DNA from: Azohydromonas australica DSM 1124
Lineage (GTDB): Bacteria; Pseudomonadota; Gammaproteobacteria; Burkholderiales; Burkholderiaceae_C
Direction of reading: 5' to 3'
Length of the DNA: 64,000 nt
Assembly: GCF_000430725.1 (NCBI RefSeq)
Contig: NZ_KE387207.1
Span: 196,577-260,576, forward strand
Position 1 is the stretch's first letter. Every line of letters starts with the position of its first letter. The position numbers and the translations under genes were made by a program. Below are positions 1 through 10,377 of the stretch, one piece after another. The notes beneath the pieces were generated by a model. That model searched no databases, was not told the DNA's origin, and worked only from the letters and a program-made list of their open reading frames with translations.

Positions 1-1
1 C

Positions 2-1993
2 TGCCCCGACACCTGCGCGCTGCGCGTGAGCGTGCAGAACGGCGTGGCCGTGCGCGTGCAGGCCGACCCCGAGCACGAGCGCACCCTCGGCGCGCTGTGC
101 ACCAAGGTCAGCCGCTACACCGAGCGCACCTACCACCCCGAGCGGCTGCTGTACCCGATGAAGCGCGTCGGCCCCAAGGGCAGCGGGCAGTTCCAGCGCA
201 TCTCCTGGGACGAGGCGCTGGACACCGTCGCCGCCCGGCTCAAGGCCGTCGCCGCGCGCGACCCCGAGGCGATCCTTCCCTACAGCTACGCCGGCACCAT
301 GGGGCTGCTGCAGGGCGAGTCGATGGCGGCGCGCTTCTTCCACCAGATCGGCGCCTCGCTGCTGGACCGCACCATCTGCGCCTCCGCCGGCGGCGCGGCG
401 CTGGCCGCCACCTACGGCGGCAAGGTCGGCATGCAGGTGCAGTTCTTCGCCGAGAGCAAGTTGGTCGTGATCTGGGGCAGCAACCCCATCACCTCCAGCG
501 TGCATTTCTGGACCCGTGCGCAGCAGGCCAAGCGCGCCGACGCCAAGCTGTGGTGCATCGACCCGCGCCGCACCGACAGCGCCGACAAGTGCCACCGCCA
601 CCTCGCGCTGCGCCCGGGCACCGACGGCGCGCTGGCGCTGGCGCTGATCAGCGAGCTCATCCGCCTGGACGCGCTGGACCACGACTACATCGCGCGCCAC
701 GTCAGCGGCTTCGAGAAGCTCAAGGCGCGCGCGCTGGAGTGGACGCCGGAGCGCGCCGCCGAGGCCTGCGGCGTGGACGCGGCGCTGATCCGCGAGCTGG
801 CGCAGGACTACGCGACCATCCAGCCCGCCGCCATCCGCCTGAACTACGGCATGCAGCGCGTGCGCGGCGGCGGCAACGCGGTGCGGCTGATCGCGCTGCT
901 GCCCTGTCTCACCGGGGCCTGGCGCCACCGTGCCGGCGGGCTGCTGCTGTCGGCCTCGGGCTGGGCCGGCCGGGTGCGCAACGACGCGGCGCTGCAGCGC
1001 CCGGACCTGCTGGCGGGCCGGCGCCCGCGCACCATCAACATGAGCACCATCGGGCAGGACCTGCTGCGCGAGCCCTCGGCCGGCTTCGGCCCGCGCATCG
1101 AGGCGGTGGTGGTCTACAACAGCAACCCGCTGGCGGTGGCGCCGCAGTCGGCGCAGGTGGCGGCGGGCTTCCAGCGTGAGGACCTGTTCACGGTCGTGCT
1201 GGAGCAGTTCATGACCGACACCGCCGACCACGCCGACATCGTGCTGCCCGCCACCACGCAGCTGGAGCACCTGGACGTGCACACGTCCTACGGCCACACC
1301 GACGTGCTGATCAACGAGCCGGCCATTGCGCCGCTGGGCGAGGCCAAGCCCAACACGCAGATTTTCAGACTGCTGGCGGCGCGCATGGGCTTCACCGACC
1401 CGTGCTTCCAGGACGACGACGAGGCGCTGGCGCGCGCCGCGCTCAAGGGCGTGGATTTCGAGGAGCTGCGCGGGCGCGGCTGGGTGACGCTGCCGATTCC
1501 GGACGCGCCCTTCGCCGAGGGCGGCTTCCCGACGCCGGACGGCAAGGTCTCCATCGATGCCCCGGGCCTGGGCGTGCCGGACTTCGTGCCGAACTACGAG
1601 AGCGCCGAGGCCGCGCCGGAGCTGTCCCGCCGCTACCCGCTGGCCATGATTTCCCCGCCGGCGCGGCACTTCCTGAACTCCACCTTCGTCAACGTGAAGA
1701 GCCTGCGCGACATCGAGGGCGAGCCGGTGCTGGAGATCGCGCCGGACGACGCCATGGCGCGCGGCGTGGTGGACGGCTCGCTGGTGCGCGTGTTCAACGA
1801 CCGCGGCGAGGTCACCTTGCGCGCGCGCGTGAGCACCCGGGCGCGGCCGGGCGTGGTCAACGGCCTGGGCGTCTGGTGGCGCAAGCTGGGGCTGGACGGG
1901 CGCAACGTCAACGAGCTGACGCACCAGCGCCTGACGGACATGGGCGGCGGGCCCTCGTTCTACGACTGCCTGGTGGAGGTGCGGCCGGCGTGA
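2..1993 (+). CDS. Molybdopterin-dependent oxidoreductase, 5' end cut by window
   Basis: The frame is open from base 2, so the true start lies left of the window. Probably only some 10-20 residues are missing, because the frame opens on CPDTC, the second half of the CPHDCPDTC-type cysteine motif that ligates a [4Fe-4S] cluster at the N terminus of DMSO-reductase-family enzymes; a further Cys follows in LGALCTKV. The body has molybdopterin-binding segments (VVIWGSNP, WCIDPRRTDSADKC, VVVYNSNPLAVAP). The C-terminal dinucleotide-binding domain starts near YPLAMISPPARHF. No signal peptide can be judged. The substrate is not evident: it could be an assimilatory or respiratory oxidoreductase of the BisC/formate dehydrogenase superfamily. 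It overlaps the next gene by 4 bases (GTGA). Confidence 0.85.
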   Translation, partial: CPDTCALRVSVQNGVAVRVQADPEHERTLGALCTKVSRYTERTYHPERLLYPMKRVGPKGSGQFQRISWDEALDTVAARLKAVAARDPEAILPYSYAGTMGLLQGESMAARFFHQIGASLLDRTICASAGGAALAATYGGKVGMQVQFFAESKLVVIWGSNPITSSVHFWTRAQQAKRADAKLWCIDPRRTDSADKCHRHLALRPGTDGALALALISELIRLDALDHDYIARHVSGFEKLKARALEWTPERAAEACGVDAALIRELAQDYATIQPAAIRLNYGMQRVRGGGNAVRLIALLPCLTGAWRHRAGGLLLSASGWAGRVRNDAALQRPDLLAGRRPRTINMSTIGQDLLREPSAGFGPRIEAVVVYNSNPLAVAPQSAQVAAGFQREDLFTVVLEQFMTDTADHADIVLPATTQLEHLDVHTSYGHTDVLINEPAIAPLGEAKPNTQIFRLLAARMGFTDPCFQDDDEALARAALKGVDFEELRGRGWVTLPIPDAPFAEGGFPTPDGKVSIDAPGLGVPDFVPNYESAEAAPELSRRYPLAMISPPARHFLNSTFVNVKSLRDIEGEPVLEIAPDDAMARGVVDGSLVRVFNDRGEVTLRARVSTRARPGVVNGLGVWWRKLGLDGRNVNELTHQRLTDMGGGPSFYDCLVEVRPA

Positions 1994-3048
1994 GGCGCGC
2001 GCTTCGCCTGGCGCTGCTGGCCGCAGTCCTGCCCGTCCTGGGCGGCTGCGGCACCGTCGGCTACTACGCGGACTCCCTGCGCGGCCACCTCAACCTGCTG
2101 ACCAGCGCGCGCCCGGTGAAGGAGTGGGTGCGGGACGAGGCGACCTCGGAGCCGCTGCGCGAGCGCCTGCGCCTGAGCCAGGAGATGCGCGAGTTCGCCG
2201 TCACCGAGCTGAAGCTGCCCGACAACGCCAGCTACCGCCGCTACGCCGACCTGCGGCGCGACGCCGCGGTGTGGAACGTGGTGGCGGCGCCGGAGCTGTC
2301 GCTGCAGCTGAAGACCTGGTGCTTCCCAGTGCTGGGCTGCGTGGGCTACCGCGGCTATTTCGACCGCGAGCAGGCGCGCGCGCTGGGCGAGGAACTCAAG
2401 ACCGCCGGCTGGGAGGTGTCTGTGTACGGCGTGCCGGCCTACTCGACGCTGGGCTGGAGCAACTGGCTCGGCGGCGACCCGCTGCTCAACACCTTCGCGC
2501 TGGGCCCGGAGACGGAGCTGGCGCGGCTGCTGTTCCACGAGCTGGCGCACCAGGAGGCGTATGCGGACGACGACACGCCCTTCAACGAGTCCTACGCCAC
2601 CGCCGTCGAGCGCCTGGGGCTGGAGCGCTGGCTGGCGCATCGCGGCAACCCGAAGCTGCGCGAGGAACACGAGCACATCGAGGCGCGGCGCGAGCAGTTC
2701 CGCACGCTGACGCGCGGCCTGCGCGCCCGGCTGGACGCGCTCTACCGCGGCGATGCGACGGACGAGGCCAAGCGCGAGCGCAAGGCGGCGCTGATGGCCG
2801 AGTTCCGCGCCGAGTACGAGCGGGTGAAGCAGACGTCCTGGGGCGGCGACGGCGCCTACGACGGCTGGGTGCGCCGCGCCAACAACGCCGCGCTGGCGGT
2901 GCAGGGCGCCTACGGCGACCTGGTGCCCGACTTCATCCGCCTCTTCGAGCGCCAGGGCGGCGATTGGGCACGCTTCCACGCCGAGGTGAAGCGGCTGGCG
3001 AAGCTGCCGAAGGCGGAGCGGAGGAGGGCGCTGGAGGGGGCGGCGTAG
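1990..3048 (+). CDS. Putative lipoprotein zinc aminopeptidase (DUF2265/COG4324 family)
   Basis: GTG start overlapping the preceding stop (GTGA). The N terminus is a lipoprotein signal with hydrophobic LALLAAVLPV and lipobox LGGC, so the mature protein is probably membrane-anchored. The zinc peptidase motif HELAH lies in LLFHELAHQEAYADDD, followed by FNESYATAVERLG, whose Glu is a likely third ligand. A charged helical segment follows (REEHEHIEARREQFRTL and onwards). Length 352 residues fits the predicted aminopeptidase family in Gram-negative bacteria. Family membership and the metal motif are clear; the natural substrate is unknown. Coupling to the oxidoreductase by overlap suggests co-transcription but not an obvious shared function. 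Confidence 0.8.
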   Translation: MRRALRLALLAAVLPVLGGCGTVGYYADSLRGHLNLLTSARPVKEWVRDEATSEPLRERLRLSQEMREFAVTELKLPDNASYRRYADLRRDAAVWNVVAAPELSLQLKTWCFPVLGCVGYRGYFDREQARALGEELKTAGWEVSVYGVPAYSTLGWSNWLGGDPLLNTFALGPETELARLLFHELAHQEAYADDDTPFNESYATAVERLGLERWLAHRGNPKLREEHEHIEARREQFRTLTRGLRARLDALYRGDATDEAKRERKAALMAEFRAEYERVKQTSWGGDGAYDGWVRRANNAALAVQGAYGDLVPDFIRLFERQGGDWARFHAEVKRLAKLPKAERRRALEGAA

Positions 3049-3158
3049 GAGGCCGGGCACGTCGCGCATGGGTAGGCGCGCGGCCTGCTGACTGGGGCCG
3101 CTGCTCAGTCGCCCCGCAACCCCGGTTCCCGGGGCTGCCTCCCTACAATCCCGCCCCT

Positions 3159-4109
3159 ATGCCAGCCGTCAGCTTCCAGGAAGTCAGCAAGACCTACAAC
3201 ACCTTCCGCGGGACCTTCCAGGCCCTCGACGACGTCAGCTTCGACATCGGCCGCGGGGAGTTCTTCGGGCTGCTCGGCCCCAACGGGGCGGGCAAGACCA
3301 CGCTCATCAGCATCCTGGCCGGGCTCAACCGCGCCAGCGCCGGGCGCGTCACGGTCATGGGCCACGACGTGGTGCTCGACTACGCCCAGGCGCGCAAGCA
3401 GCTGGGCATCGTGCCGCAGGAGCTCGTTTTCGACCCCTTCTTCAGCGTGCGCGAGACGCTGCGCATCCAGAGCGGCTACTTCGGCGTCAAGAACAACGAC
3501 GACTGGATCGATGAAGTGCTCTATGAGCTGGGGCTGGAGGACAAGGCCGGCGCCAACATGCGCCAGCTCTCCGGCGGCATGAAGCGCCGCGTGCTGGTGG
3601 CGCAGGCGCTGGTGCACCGCCCGCCCGTGATCGTGCTGGACGAGCCCACCGCCGGCGTGGACGTGGAGCTGCGCCAGACGCTGTGGCAGTTCATCGCCAA
3701 GCTCAACCGCCAGGGCCACACCGTGCTGCTGACCACCCACTACCTCGAAGAGGCCGAGGCCCTGTGCCACCGCATCGCCATGCTCAAGCGCGGGCGCATC
3801 GTGGCGCTGGACCGCACCGCCAACCTGCTCGCCGGTACCGCCAGCACCATGCTGCGCTTCAAGACCGACGACGCGCTGCCGCCCCAGCTCGCGCCCCAGG
3901 CGCGCGTGACCGGGCGCATCGTGCAGCTCAAGGCGCATGACGCGGCGGAGGTGGAGACGCTGCTGGCGGCACTGCGCCAGGCGCAGGTGCGGGTGGAGGA
4001 GCTGGAGATCGGCCGCGCCGATCTCGAAGACGTGTTCATCGAGATCATGCAGGGCGCCGAACAGCCGGCTGCGCAGGGTGCACAAGGTACGCAGGGAGTG
4101 GCGGCATGA
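3159..4109 (+). CDS. ABC-2 type exporter, ATP-binding subunit
   Basis: 316-residue ATPase of the drug/polysaccharide/NodI-type exporter family. Walker A is GPNGAGKTTLIS (about residues 40-51), signature QLSGGMKRRVLVAQAL, Walker B VIVLDEPTAGVD, and an H-loop follows in LLTTHYLEEAE. The C-terminal 70 residues form the usual regulatory extension of CcmA/YadG-like ATPases. The ATG at 3159 starts the conserved MPAVSFQEVSKTYN. The permease gene follows with an ATGA overlap, so the two make one transporter. In Burkholderiales an ABC-2 pair commonly precedes bolA-murA-his, so this fits conserved order. The cargo is unknown. Confidence 0.92.
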   Translation: MPAVSFQEVSKTYNTFRGTFQALDDVSFDIGRGEFFGLLGPNGAGKTTLISILAGLNRASAGRVTVMGHDVVLDYAQARKQLGIVPQELVFDPFFSVRETLRIQSGYFGVKNNDDWIDEVLYELGLEDKAGANMRQLSGGMKRRVLVAQALVHRPPVIVLDEPTAGVDVELRQTLWQFIAKLNRQGHTVLLTTHYLEEAEALCHRIAMLKRGRIVALDRTANLLAGTASTMLRFKTDDALPPQLAPQARVTGRIVQLKAHDAAEVETLLAALRQAQVRVEELEIGRADLEDVFIEIMQGAEQPAAQGAQGTQGVAA

Positions 4110-4867
4110 ATTTCGAAGGCGCGGGAACGCTGTTCAAGAAGGAAGTGCTGCGCTTCTACAAGGTCGGCTTCCAGACCGTGGCGGCGCCGGTGCTCACGGC
4201 GGTGCTGTACCTGCTGATCTTCGGCCACGTGCTGGAGGAGCACGTGCAGGTCTATCCGGGCGTGGCCTACACGAGCTTCCTGATCCCGGGGCTGGTGATG
4301 ATGAGCGTGCTGCAGAACGCCTTCGCCAACAGCTCCAGCTCGCTGATCCAGAGCAAGATCACCGGCAACCTGGTGTTCCTGCTGGTGACGCCGCTGTCGC
4401 ACTGGGCCTGGTTCGCCGCCTACGTGGGCGCGGCCATGGTGCGCGGGCTGGTCGTGGGGCTGGGGGTGTTCCTGGTCACGGCCGCCTTCGCGCTGCCGCG
4501 GCTGGAGGCGCCGCTGTGGATCGTGGTGTTCGCCGTGCTGGGTGCCGGCATGCTCGGGGCGCTGGGGCTGATCGCCGGGCTGTGGGCCGAGAAGTTCGAC
4601 CAGATGGCCGCGTTCCAGAACTTCATCATCATGCCGATGACGTTCCTCTCCGGCGTCTTCTACTCGGTGCACTCGCTGCCGGGCTTCTGGCAGGGCGTGA
4701 GCCACCTGAACCCCTTCTTCTACATGATCGACGGCTTCCGCCACGGCTTCTTCGGCGTGGGCGACGTCTCGCCCTGGACCAGCCTGGCGGTGGTGGGCAC
4801 GAGCTTCCTGGTCGTCGCCGCCATCGCGCTGCAGCTGCTGCGCAGCGGGTACAAGCTGCGGCATTGA
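4106..4867 (+). CDS. ABC-2 type exporter, permease subunit
   Basis: 253-residue inner-membrane protein translationally coupled to the ATPase (ATGA). It has about six hydrophobic segments, starting with VAAPVLTAVLYLLIFGHVL and ending with FLVVAAIALQLL, and the family motif region near MPMTFLSGVFYSVHSLPGFW that is characteristic of ABC2_membrane permeases. It pairs with the upstream ATPase as a half-size exporter expected to work as a 2+2 complex. The substrate cannot be told from sequence. Confidence 0.9.
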   Translation: MNFEGAGTLFKKEVLRFYKVGFQTVAAPVLTAVLYLLIFGHVLEEHVQVYPGVAYTSFLIPGLVMMSVLQNAFANSSSSLIQSKITGNLVFLLVTPLSHWAWFAAYVGAAMVRGLVVGLGVFLVTAAFALPRLEAPLWIVVFAVLGAGMLGALGLIAGLWAEKFDQMAAFQNFIIMPMTFLSGVFYSVHSLPGFWQGVSHLNPFFYMIDGFRHGFFGVGDVSPWTSLAVVGTSFLVVAAIALQLLRSGYKLRH

Positions 4868-4982
4868 GCTTTTCCCGGGGGTGTGAGCGCGGCCTGCGCA
4901 AGGACTTGGTTACGGGTTCGGGCCGCGCGGAAGGCCCAGCGAGCCGGGGGTACCCGGCGTGCACCGGTAGAATCGCGCCACC

Positions 4983-5252
4983 ATGGCCGATCCGACCCCT
5001 TCAGAAGTCCGCGACTACATCGCCGCCGGCCTCGACTGCACGCACTTGGAGGTGGAGGGCGACGGACGCCATTTCTTCGCCACCATCGTGTCCGCCCAGT
5101 TCGAAGGCAAGCTGCGCGTGGCACGCCATCAGCGCGTCTACGCCGCCCTGGGTGATCGCATGCGCGAACAAATCCACGCGCTGTCGATGAAGACCCTCAC
5201 GCCCGCCGAGTGGGCGGCGCAACAGCAGCCTTCGGCCGACCACCACCACTGA
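4983..5252 (+). CDS. BolA family protein
   Basis: 89-residue protein with the BolA fold, including the helix-turn stretch HQRVYAALGDRMREQIHAL and C-terminal SMKTLTPAEW, typical of the IbaG/YrbA subgroup. Such proteins bind monothiol glutaredoxins and [2Fe-2S] clusters and act in iron-sulfur trafficking. The Cys in GLDCTHLEVEG is near the position of possible cluster ligands. It lies just upstream of murA, as ibaG does in many proteobacteria. The C terminus ends in HHH. The ATG at 4983 is the only sensible start. Confidence 0.9.
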   Translation: MADPTPSEVRDYIAAGLDCTHLEVEGDGRHFFATIVSAQFEGKLRVARHQRVYAALGDRMREQIHALSMKTLTPAEWAAQQQPSADHHH

Positions 5253-5332
5253 CGCCTTACGCGGCCTCGTCGCCGCGGTGGGTGTGCGCGGCGAGCGCAG
5301 GCCCCTTCGCCGCCGAAGCCGCCCAACCCAGC

Positions 5333-6613
<1,281 letters not shown>

Positions 6614-6621
6614 GCCGTCCC

Positions 6622-7299
6622 ATGAACGAAACCATCACCCTGGCGCTGTCCAAGGGCCGCATCTTCGAAGAGACCCTGCCGCTGCTGCGTGCCGCGGGCA
6701 TCGAGGTGGGCGAGGACCCCGAGAAGTCGCGCAAGCTGATCCTGCCCACCAACCGCCCGGAAGTGCGCGTGGTGCTGGTGCGCGCCACCGACGTGCCGAC
6801 CTACGTGCAGTACGGCGGCGCGGACCTGGGCGTCGCGGGCCTGGACGTGCTGCTGGAGCACGCCGGCGGCGAGACCGCCACCGGGCTGTACCAGCCGCTG
6901 GACCTGCGCATCGCCAGCTGCCGCATGAGCGTAGCCGTGCGCGCGGACTTCGACTACGAGGCCGCCGTGCGGCAGGGCTCGCGCATCCGCGTGGCCACCA
7001 AGTACACCCACATCGCGCGCCAGCACTTCGCCGACAAGGGCGTGCACGTGGACCTGATCAAGCTCTACGGCTCCATGGAGCTGGCGCCGCTCACCGGCCT
7101 GGCTGACGCCATCGTGGACCTGGTGTCCACCGGCTCCACGCTGCGCGCCAACAACCTGGTGGAGGTCGAGCAGATCATGCCGATCTCCTCGCGCCTGGTC
7201 GTGAACCAGGCCGCGCTGAAGCTCAAGCGCGCCGCGCTCAAGCCGCTCATCGACGCCTTCGCCGGCGCCATTCCCGACTCTTCCACCTGTTCCGCCTAA
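6622..7299 (+). CDS. hisG: ATP phosphoribosyltransferase, short form
   Basis: First enzyme of histidine synthesis: ATP + PRPP to phosphoribosyl-ATP. At 225 residues it is the short HisG form, which lacks the C-terminal regulatory domain and in known cases needs the HisZ partner; hisZ is not in this window. The start MNETITLALSKGRIFEETLP and the PRPP-binding segment ADAIVDLVSTGSTLRANNL are diagnostic. It begins 8 bases after murA, so the two are probably co-transcribed. Confidence 0.97.
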   Translation: MNETITLALSKGRIFEETLPLLRAAGIEVGEDPEKSRKLILPTNRPEVRVVLVRATDVPTYVQYGGADLGVAGLDVLLEHAGGETATGLYQPLDLRIASCRMSVAVRADFDYEAAVRQGSRIRVATKYTHIARQHFADKGVHVDLIKLYGSMELAPLTGLADAIVDLVSTGSTLRANNLVEVEQIMPISSRLVVNQAALKLKRAALKPLIDAFAGAIPDSSTCSA

Positions 7300-7354
7300 C
7301 CCTTCCTTCCGCTTCCTTCCCACGGCCCTTGGCCCCATCACTCCCGTACCTTCC

Positions 7355-8674
7355 ATGAGCCTCCAGCTGCGCCACCTCAGCACCGCCGACGCGGATTTCG
7401 AATCAGCCTTCCAGCGCGTGCTGCACTGGTCGGCCGAGACCGATGCCGCGATCGAGCATCGCGTGGCGGAGATCATCGAGGCCGTGCGCGAGCGCGGCGA
7501 CGCGGCGGTGCTGGAGTTCACGGCCCGCTTCGACGGCGTGCAGGCCGACAGCGTCTCGGCGCTGGAGCTGGGCCGCGAGGAGCTGAAAGCGGCCTTCGAC
7601 GCCATCACCCCGGCGCAACGCGAGGCCCTGGAATTCGCGGCCCAGCGGGTGCGCAGCTATCACGAGCGCCAGCTCGAAGCCAGCGGCAAGAGCTGGAGCT
7701 ACCGCGACGAGGACGGCACGCTGCTGGGCCAGAAGGTCACGCCGCTGGACCGCGTGGGCATCTACGTGCCCGGCGGCAAGGCCGCGTACCCCTCCAGCGT
7801 GCTGATGAACGCCATCCCGGCGCACGTCGCGGGCGTGCCGGAAATCGTCATGGTGGTGCCGACGCCCCGGGGCGAGAAGAACCCGCTGGTGCTGGCCGCG
7901 GCCTACGTGGCGGGCGTGCACCGCGCCTTCACCGTCGGCGGCGCGCAGGCGGTGGCGGCGCTGGCCTACGGCACGGCCACCATCCCGCGCGTGGACAAGA
8001 TCACCGGCCCGGGCAACGCCTACGTGGCCAGCGCCAAGCGCCGCGTCTTCGGACAGGTGGGCATCGACATGATCGCGGGGCCGAGCGAGATCCTGGTGCT
8101 GGCCGACGGCAGCACGCCGGCGGACTGGGTCGCGATGGACCTGTTCAGCCAGGCCGAGCACGACGAGCTGGCGCAGAGCATCCTGCTGTGCCCGGACGCC
8201 GGCTACATCGCGCAGGTGCGCGAGGCCATCGAGCGGCTGCTGCCGGGCATGCCGCGCGCGGACGTGATCCGCGCCTCGCTGGAAGGGCGCGGCGCGCTGA
8301 TCCACACGCGCTCCATGGAGGAGGCCTGCGAGATCAGCAACCGCATCGCGCCGGAGCACCTGGAGGTCAGCTCCAGCGAGCCGCACCGCTGGGAGCCGCT
8401 GCTGCGCCACGCGGGCGCGATCTTCCTGGGCGCCTACACCAGCGAGAGCCTGGGCGACTACTGCGCCGGCCCCAACCACGTGCTGCCGACCTCCGGCACG
8501 GCGCGCTTCAGCTCGCCGCTGGGCACCTATGACTTCCAGAAGCGCAGCAGCCTGATCGAGGTGAGCGAGCAGGGCGCGCAGCAACTGGGCCGCGTCGCCG
8601 CCGAGCTGGCCTATGGCGAGGGCCTGCAGGCCCACGCGCAGGCGGCGGAATTCCGACTGAAAAAGGACGCGTGA
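7355..8674 (+). CDS. hisD: Histidinol dehydrogenase
   Basis: Catalyses the last two oxidations of histidine synthesis (histidinol to histidine, NAD+ dependent, zinc). 439 residues. Recognisable blocks are PLDRVGIYVPGGKAAYPSSV, KITGPGNAYVASAKR and DMIAGPSEILVLAD, and the SQAEHDELAQ and GPNHVLPTSGTARF regions carry zinc and catalytic His/Glu residues. The stop overlaps the hisC start. It follows hisG after 55 bases. Confidence 0.97.
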   Translation: MSLQLRHLSTADADFESAFQRVLHWSAETDAAIEHRVAEIIEAVRERGDAAVLEFTARFDGVQADSVSALELGREELKAAFDAITPAQREALEFAAQRVRSYHERQLEASGKSWSYRDEDGTLLGQKVTPLDRVGIYVPGGKAAYPSSVLMNAIPAHVAGVPEIVMVVPTPRGEKNPLVLAAAYVAGVHRAFTVGGAQAVAALAYGTATIPRVDKITGPGNAYVASAKRRVFGQVGIDMIAGPSEILVLADGSTPADWVAMDLFSQAEHDELAQSILLCPDAGYIAQVREAIERLLPGMPRADVIRASLEGRGALIHTRSMEEACEISNRIAPEHLEVSSSEPHRWEPLLRHAGAIFLGAYTSESLGDYCAGPNHVLPTSGTARFSSPLGTYDFQKRSSLIEVSEQGAQQLGRVAAELAYGEGLQAHAQAAEFRLKKDA

Positions 8675-9774
8675 TGACCGCGCTGACGACTTCCCTCCAG
8701 GAGCGCATGCAGCGCGTGATCCGCCAGGACGTGCAGTCCATGCACGCCTACGCCATCCAGGACAGCCGCGGGCTGGTCAAGCTCGACGCGATGGAAAACC
8801 CGTTCAGCCTGCCGCCTGCGCTGCAGGCGGCGCTGGGCGAGCGGCTGGGCCAGGTGGCGATCAACCGCTACCCGACCAGCTGCGTGGGCGACGTGATCGC
8901 GGCGCTGTCGAAATACGTCGAGCTGCCCGAGGGCTGCGCGCTGATGCTGGGCAACGGCTCGGACGAGCTGATCTCGCTGCTGGCGCTGGCCTGCGACCGG
9001 CCGGGCGCGAAGATCCTGGCGCCGCTGCCGGGCTTCGTGATGTACGAGATGTCCGCGAAGCTGCAGGGCCTGCAGTTCGTGAGCGTGCCGCTGACGCCCG
9101 ACTTCGAGCTGGACGAGGCCGCGATGCTGGCCGCCATCGAGGAGCACCGCCCGGCCATCACCTACATCGCCTACCCGAACAACCCGACCGCCAACCTGTT
9201 CGACGAAGCCATCGTGCAGCGCATCGTGGACACGGTGGGCGCGCTGGGCTGCGGCTTCGTGGTGTTCGACGAGGCCTATCAGCCCTTCTCCTCGCGCTCG
9301 TGGATGCAGCGCATGGCGCAGCACGAGCACGTGCTGGTGATGCGCACGCTGTCGAAGTTCGGCCTGGCCGGCGTGCGCCTGGGCTACATGGCCGGCGCGG
9401 CGGCGCTGGTGCACGAGATCGACAAGGTGCGCCCGCCCTACAACATCAGCGCGCTCAACGCCGAGGCCACGCTGTTCGCGCTGGAGCACGCCGACGAGTT
9501 CGCGCGCCAGGCGGCGGTGCTGCGCGAGGAGCGCACGAAGCTGCTGGACGAACTGCGCGACCTGCCCGGCGTCAAGCCGTATCCGAGCGAAGCCAACATG
9601 ATCCTGGTGCGCGTGCCCGATGCGAAGGCGGCTTTCGCGGGCATGAAGTCGCGCGGCGTGCTGGTGAAGAACGTGTCGGCGCTGCACCCGCTGCTGGAGA
9701 ACTGCCTCCGGCTGACGGTGGGCACGCCGCAAGAGAACCGCCTGATGATCGACGCCCTGAAAGCGAGCCTGTAA
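8674..9774 (+). CDS. hisC: Histidinol-phosphate aminotransferase
   Basis: PLP enzyme converting imidazole acetol-phosphate to histidinol-phosphate. 366 residues. The PLP lysine lies in RTLSKFGLAGVRLGY; YPNNPTAN and VFDEAYQPF carry the substrate- and PLP-binding Asn and Asp. I chose the ATG at 8674, sharing one base with the hisD stop (TGATG); a GTG three bases upstream is possible. The stop shares one base with the hisB start (TAATG). Confidence 0.96.
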   Translation: MTALTTSLQERMQRVIRQDVQSMHAYAIQDSRGLVKLDAMENPFSLPPALQAALGERLGQVAINRYPTSCVGDVIAALSKYVELPEGCALMLGNGSDELISLLALACDRPGAKILAPLPGFVMYEMSAKLQGLQFVSVPLTPDFELDEAAMLAAIEEHRPAITYIAYPNNPTANLFDEAIVQRIVDTVGALGCGFVVFDEAYQPFSSRSWMQRMAQHEHVLVMRTLSKFGLAGVRLGYMAGAAALVHEIDKVRPPYNISALNAEATLFALEHADEFARQAAVLREERTKLLDELRDLPGVKPYPSEANMILVRVPDAKAAFAGMKSRGVLVKNVSALHPLLENCLRLTVGTPQENRLMIDALKASL

Positions 9775-10376
9775 TGTTGTCCCGGGAACCCCGTATCGCC
9801 GAAGTGCGGCGCGATACCAAGGAAACGCAAGTCCGCGTGCGCATCAACCTCGACGGCACTGGACAAGCCAAGCTGGCCACCGGCATCGGCTTCTTCGACC
9901 ACATGCTGGACCAGATCGCCCGCCACGGGCTGGTCGATCTGGAGGTGGAGTGCACGGGCGACCTGCACATCGACGGCCACCACACGGTGGAGGACGTGGG
10001 CATCACGCTGGGCATGGCCGTGGCCAAGGCCGTGGGCGACAAGAAGGGGCTGGTGCGCTACGGCCACAGCTACGTGCCGCTGGACGAGGCGCTGTCGCGC
10101 GTGGTGGTGGACTTCTCGGGCCGCCCGGGCCTGCACATGGACGTCAACTTCACGCGCGCCATGATCGGCGCGCTGGACACGCAGCTGGTGTTCGAGTTCT
10201 TCCAGGGTTTCGTGAATTACGCCCTGGTGAGCCTGCACATCGACAACCTCAAGGGCGTCAACGCACATCATCAGTGCGAGACGATCTTCAAGGCCTTTGG
10301 GCGCGCGCTGCGCATGGCGTGGACGGTCGATGAACGCGCGGCCGACGTGATTCCTTCCACCAAGGGGTGTCTCTGA
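9774..10376 (+). CDS. hisB: Imidazoleglycerol-phosphate dehydratase (monofunctional)
   Basis: 200 residues, so the single-domain dehydratase without the phosphatase domain of enteric HisB. The manganese-binding histidine motifs are present: FFDHMLDQIARHG, DGHHTVEDVGI and NAHHQCETIFKAFGRAL. Start ATG overlaps the hisC stop by one base. A separate histidinol-phosphate phosphatase must be encoded elsewhere; none is in view. Confidence 0.97.
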   Translation: MLSREPRIAEVRRDTKETQVRVRINLDGTGQAKLATGIGFFDHMLDQIARHGLVDLEVECTGDLHIDGHHTVEDVGITLGMAVAKAVGDKKGLVRYGHSYVPLDEALSRVVVDFSGRPGLHMDVNFTRAMIGALDTQLVFEFFQGFVNYALVSLHIDNLKGVNAHHQCETIFKAFGRALRMAWTVDERAADVIPSTKGCL

Positions 10377-10377
10377 A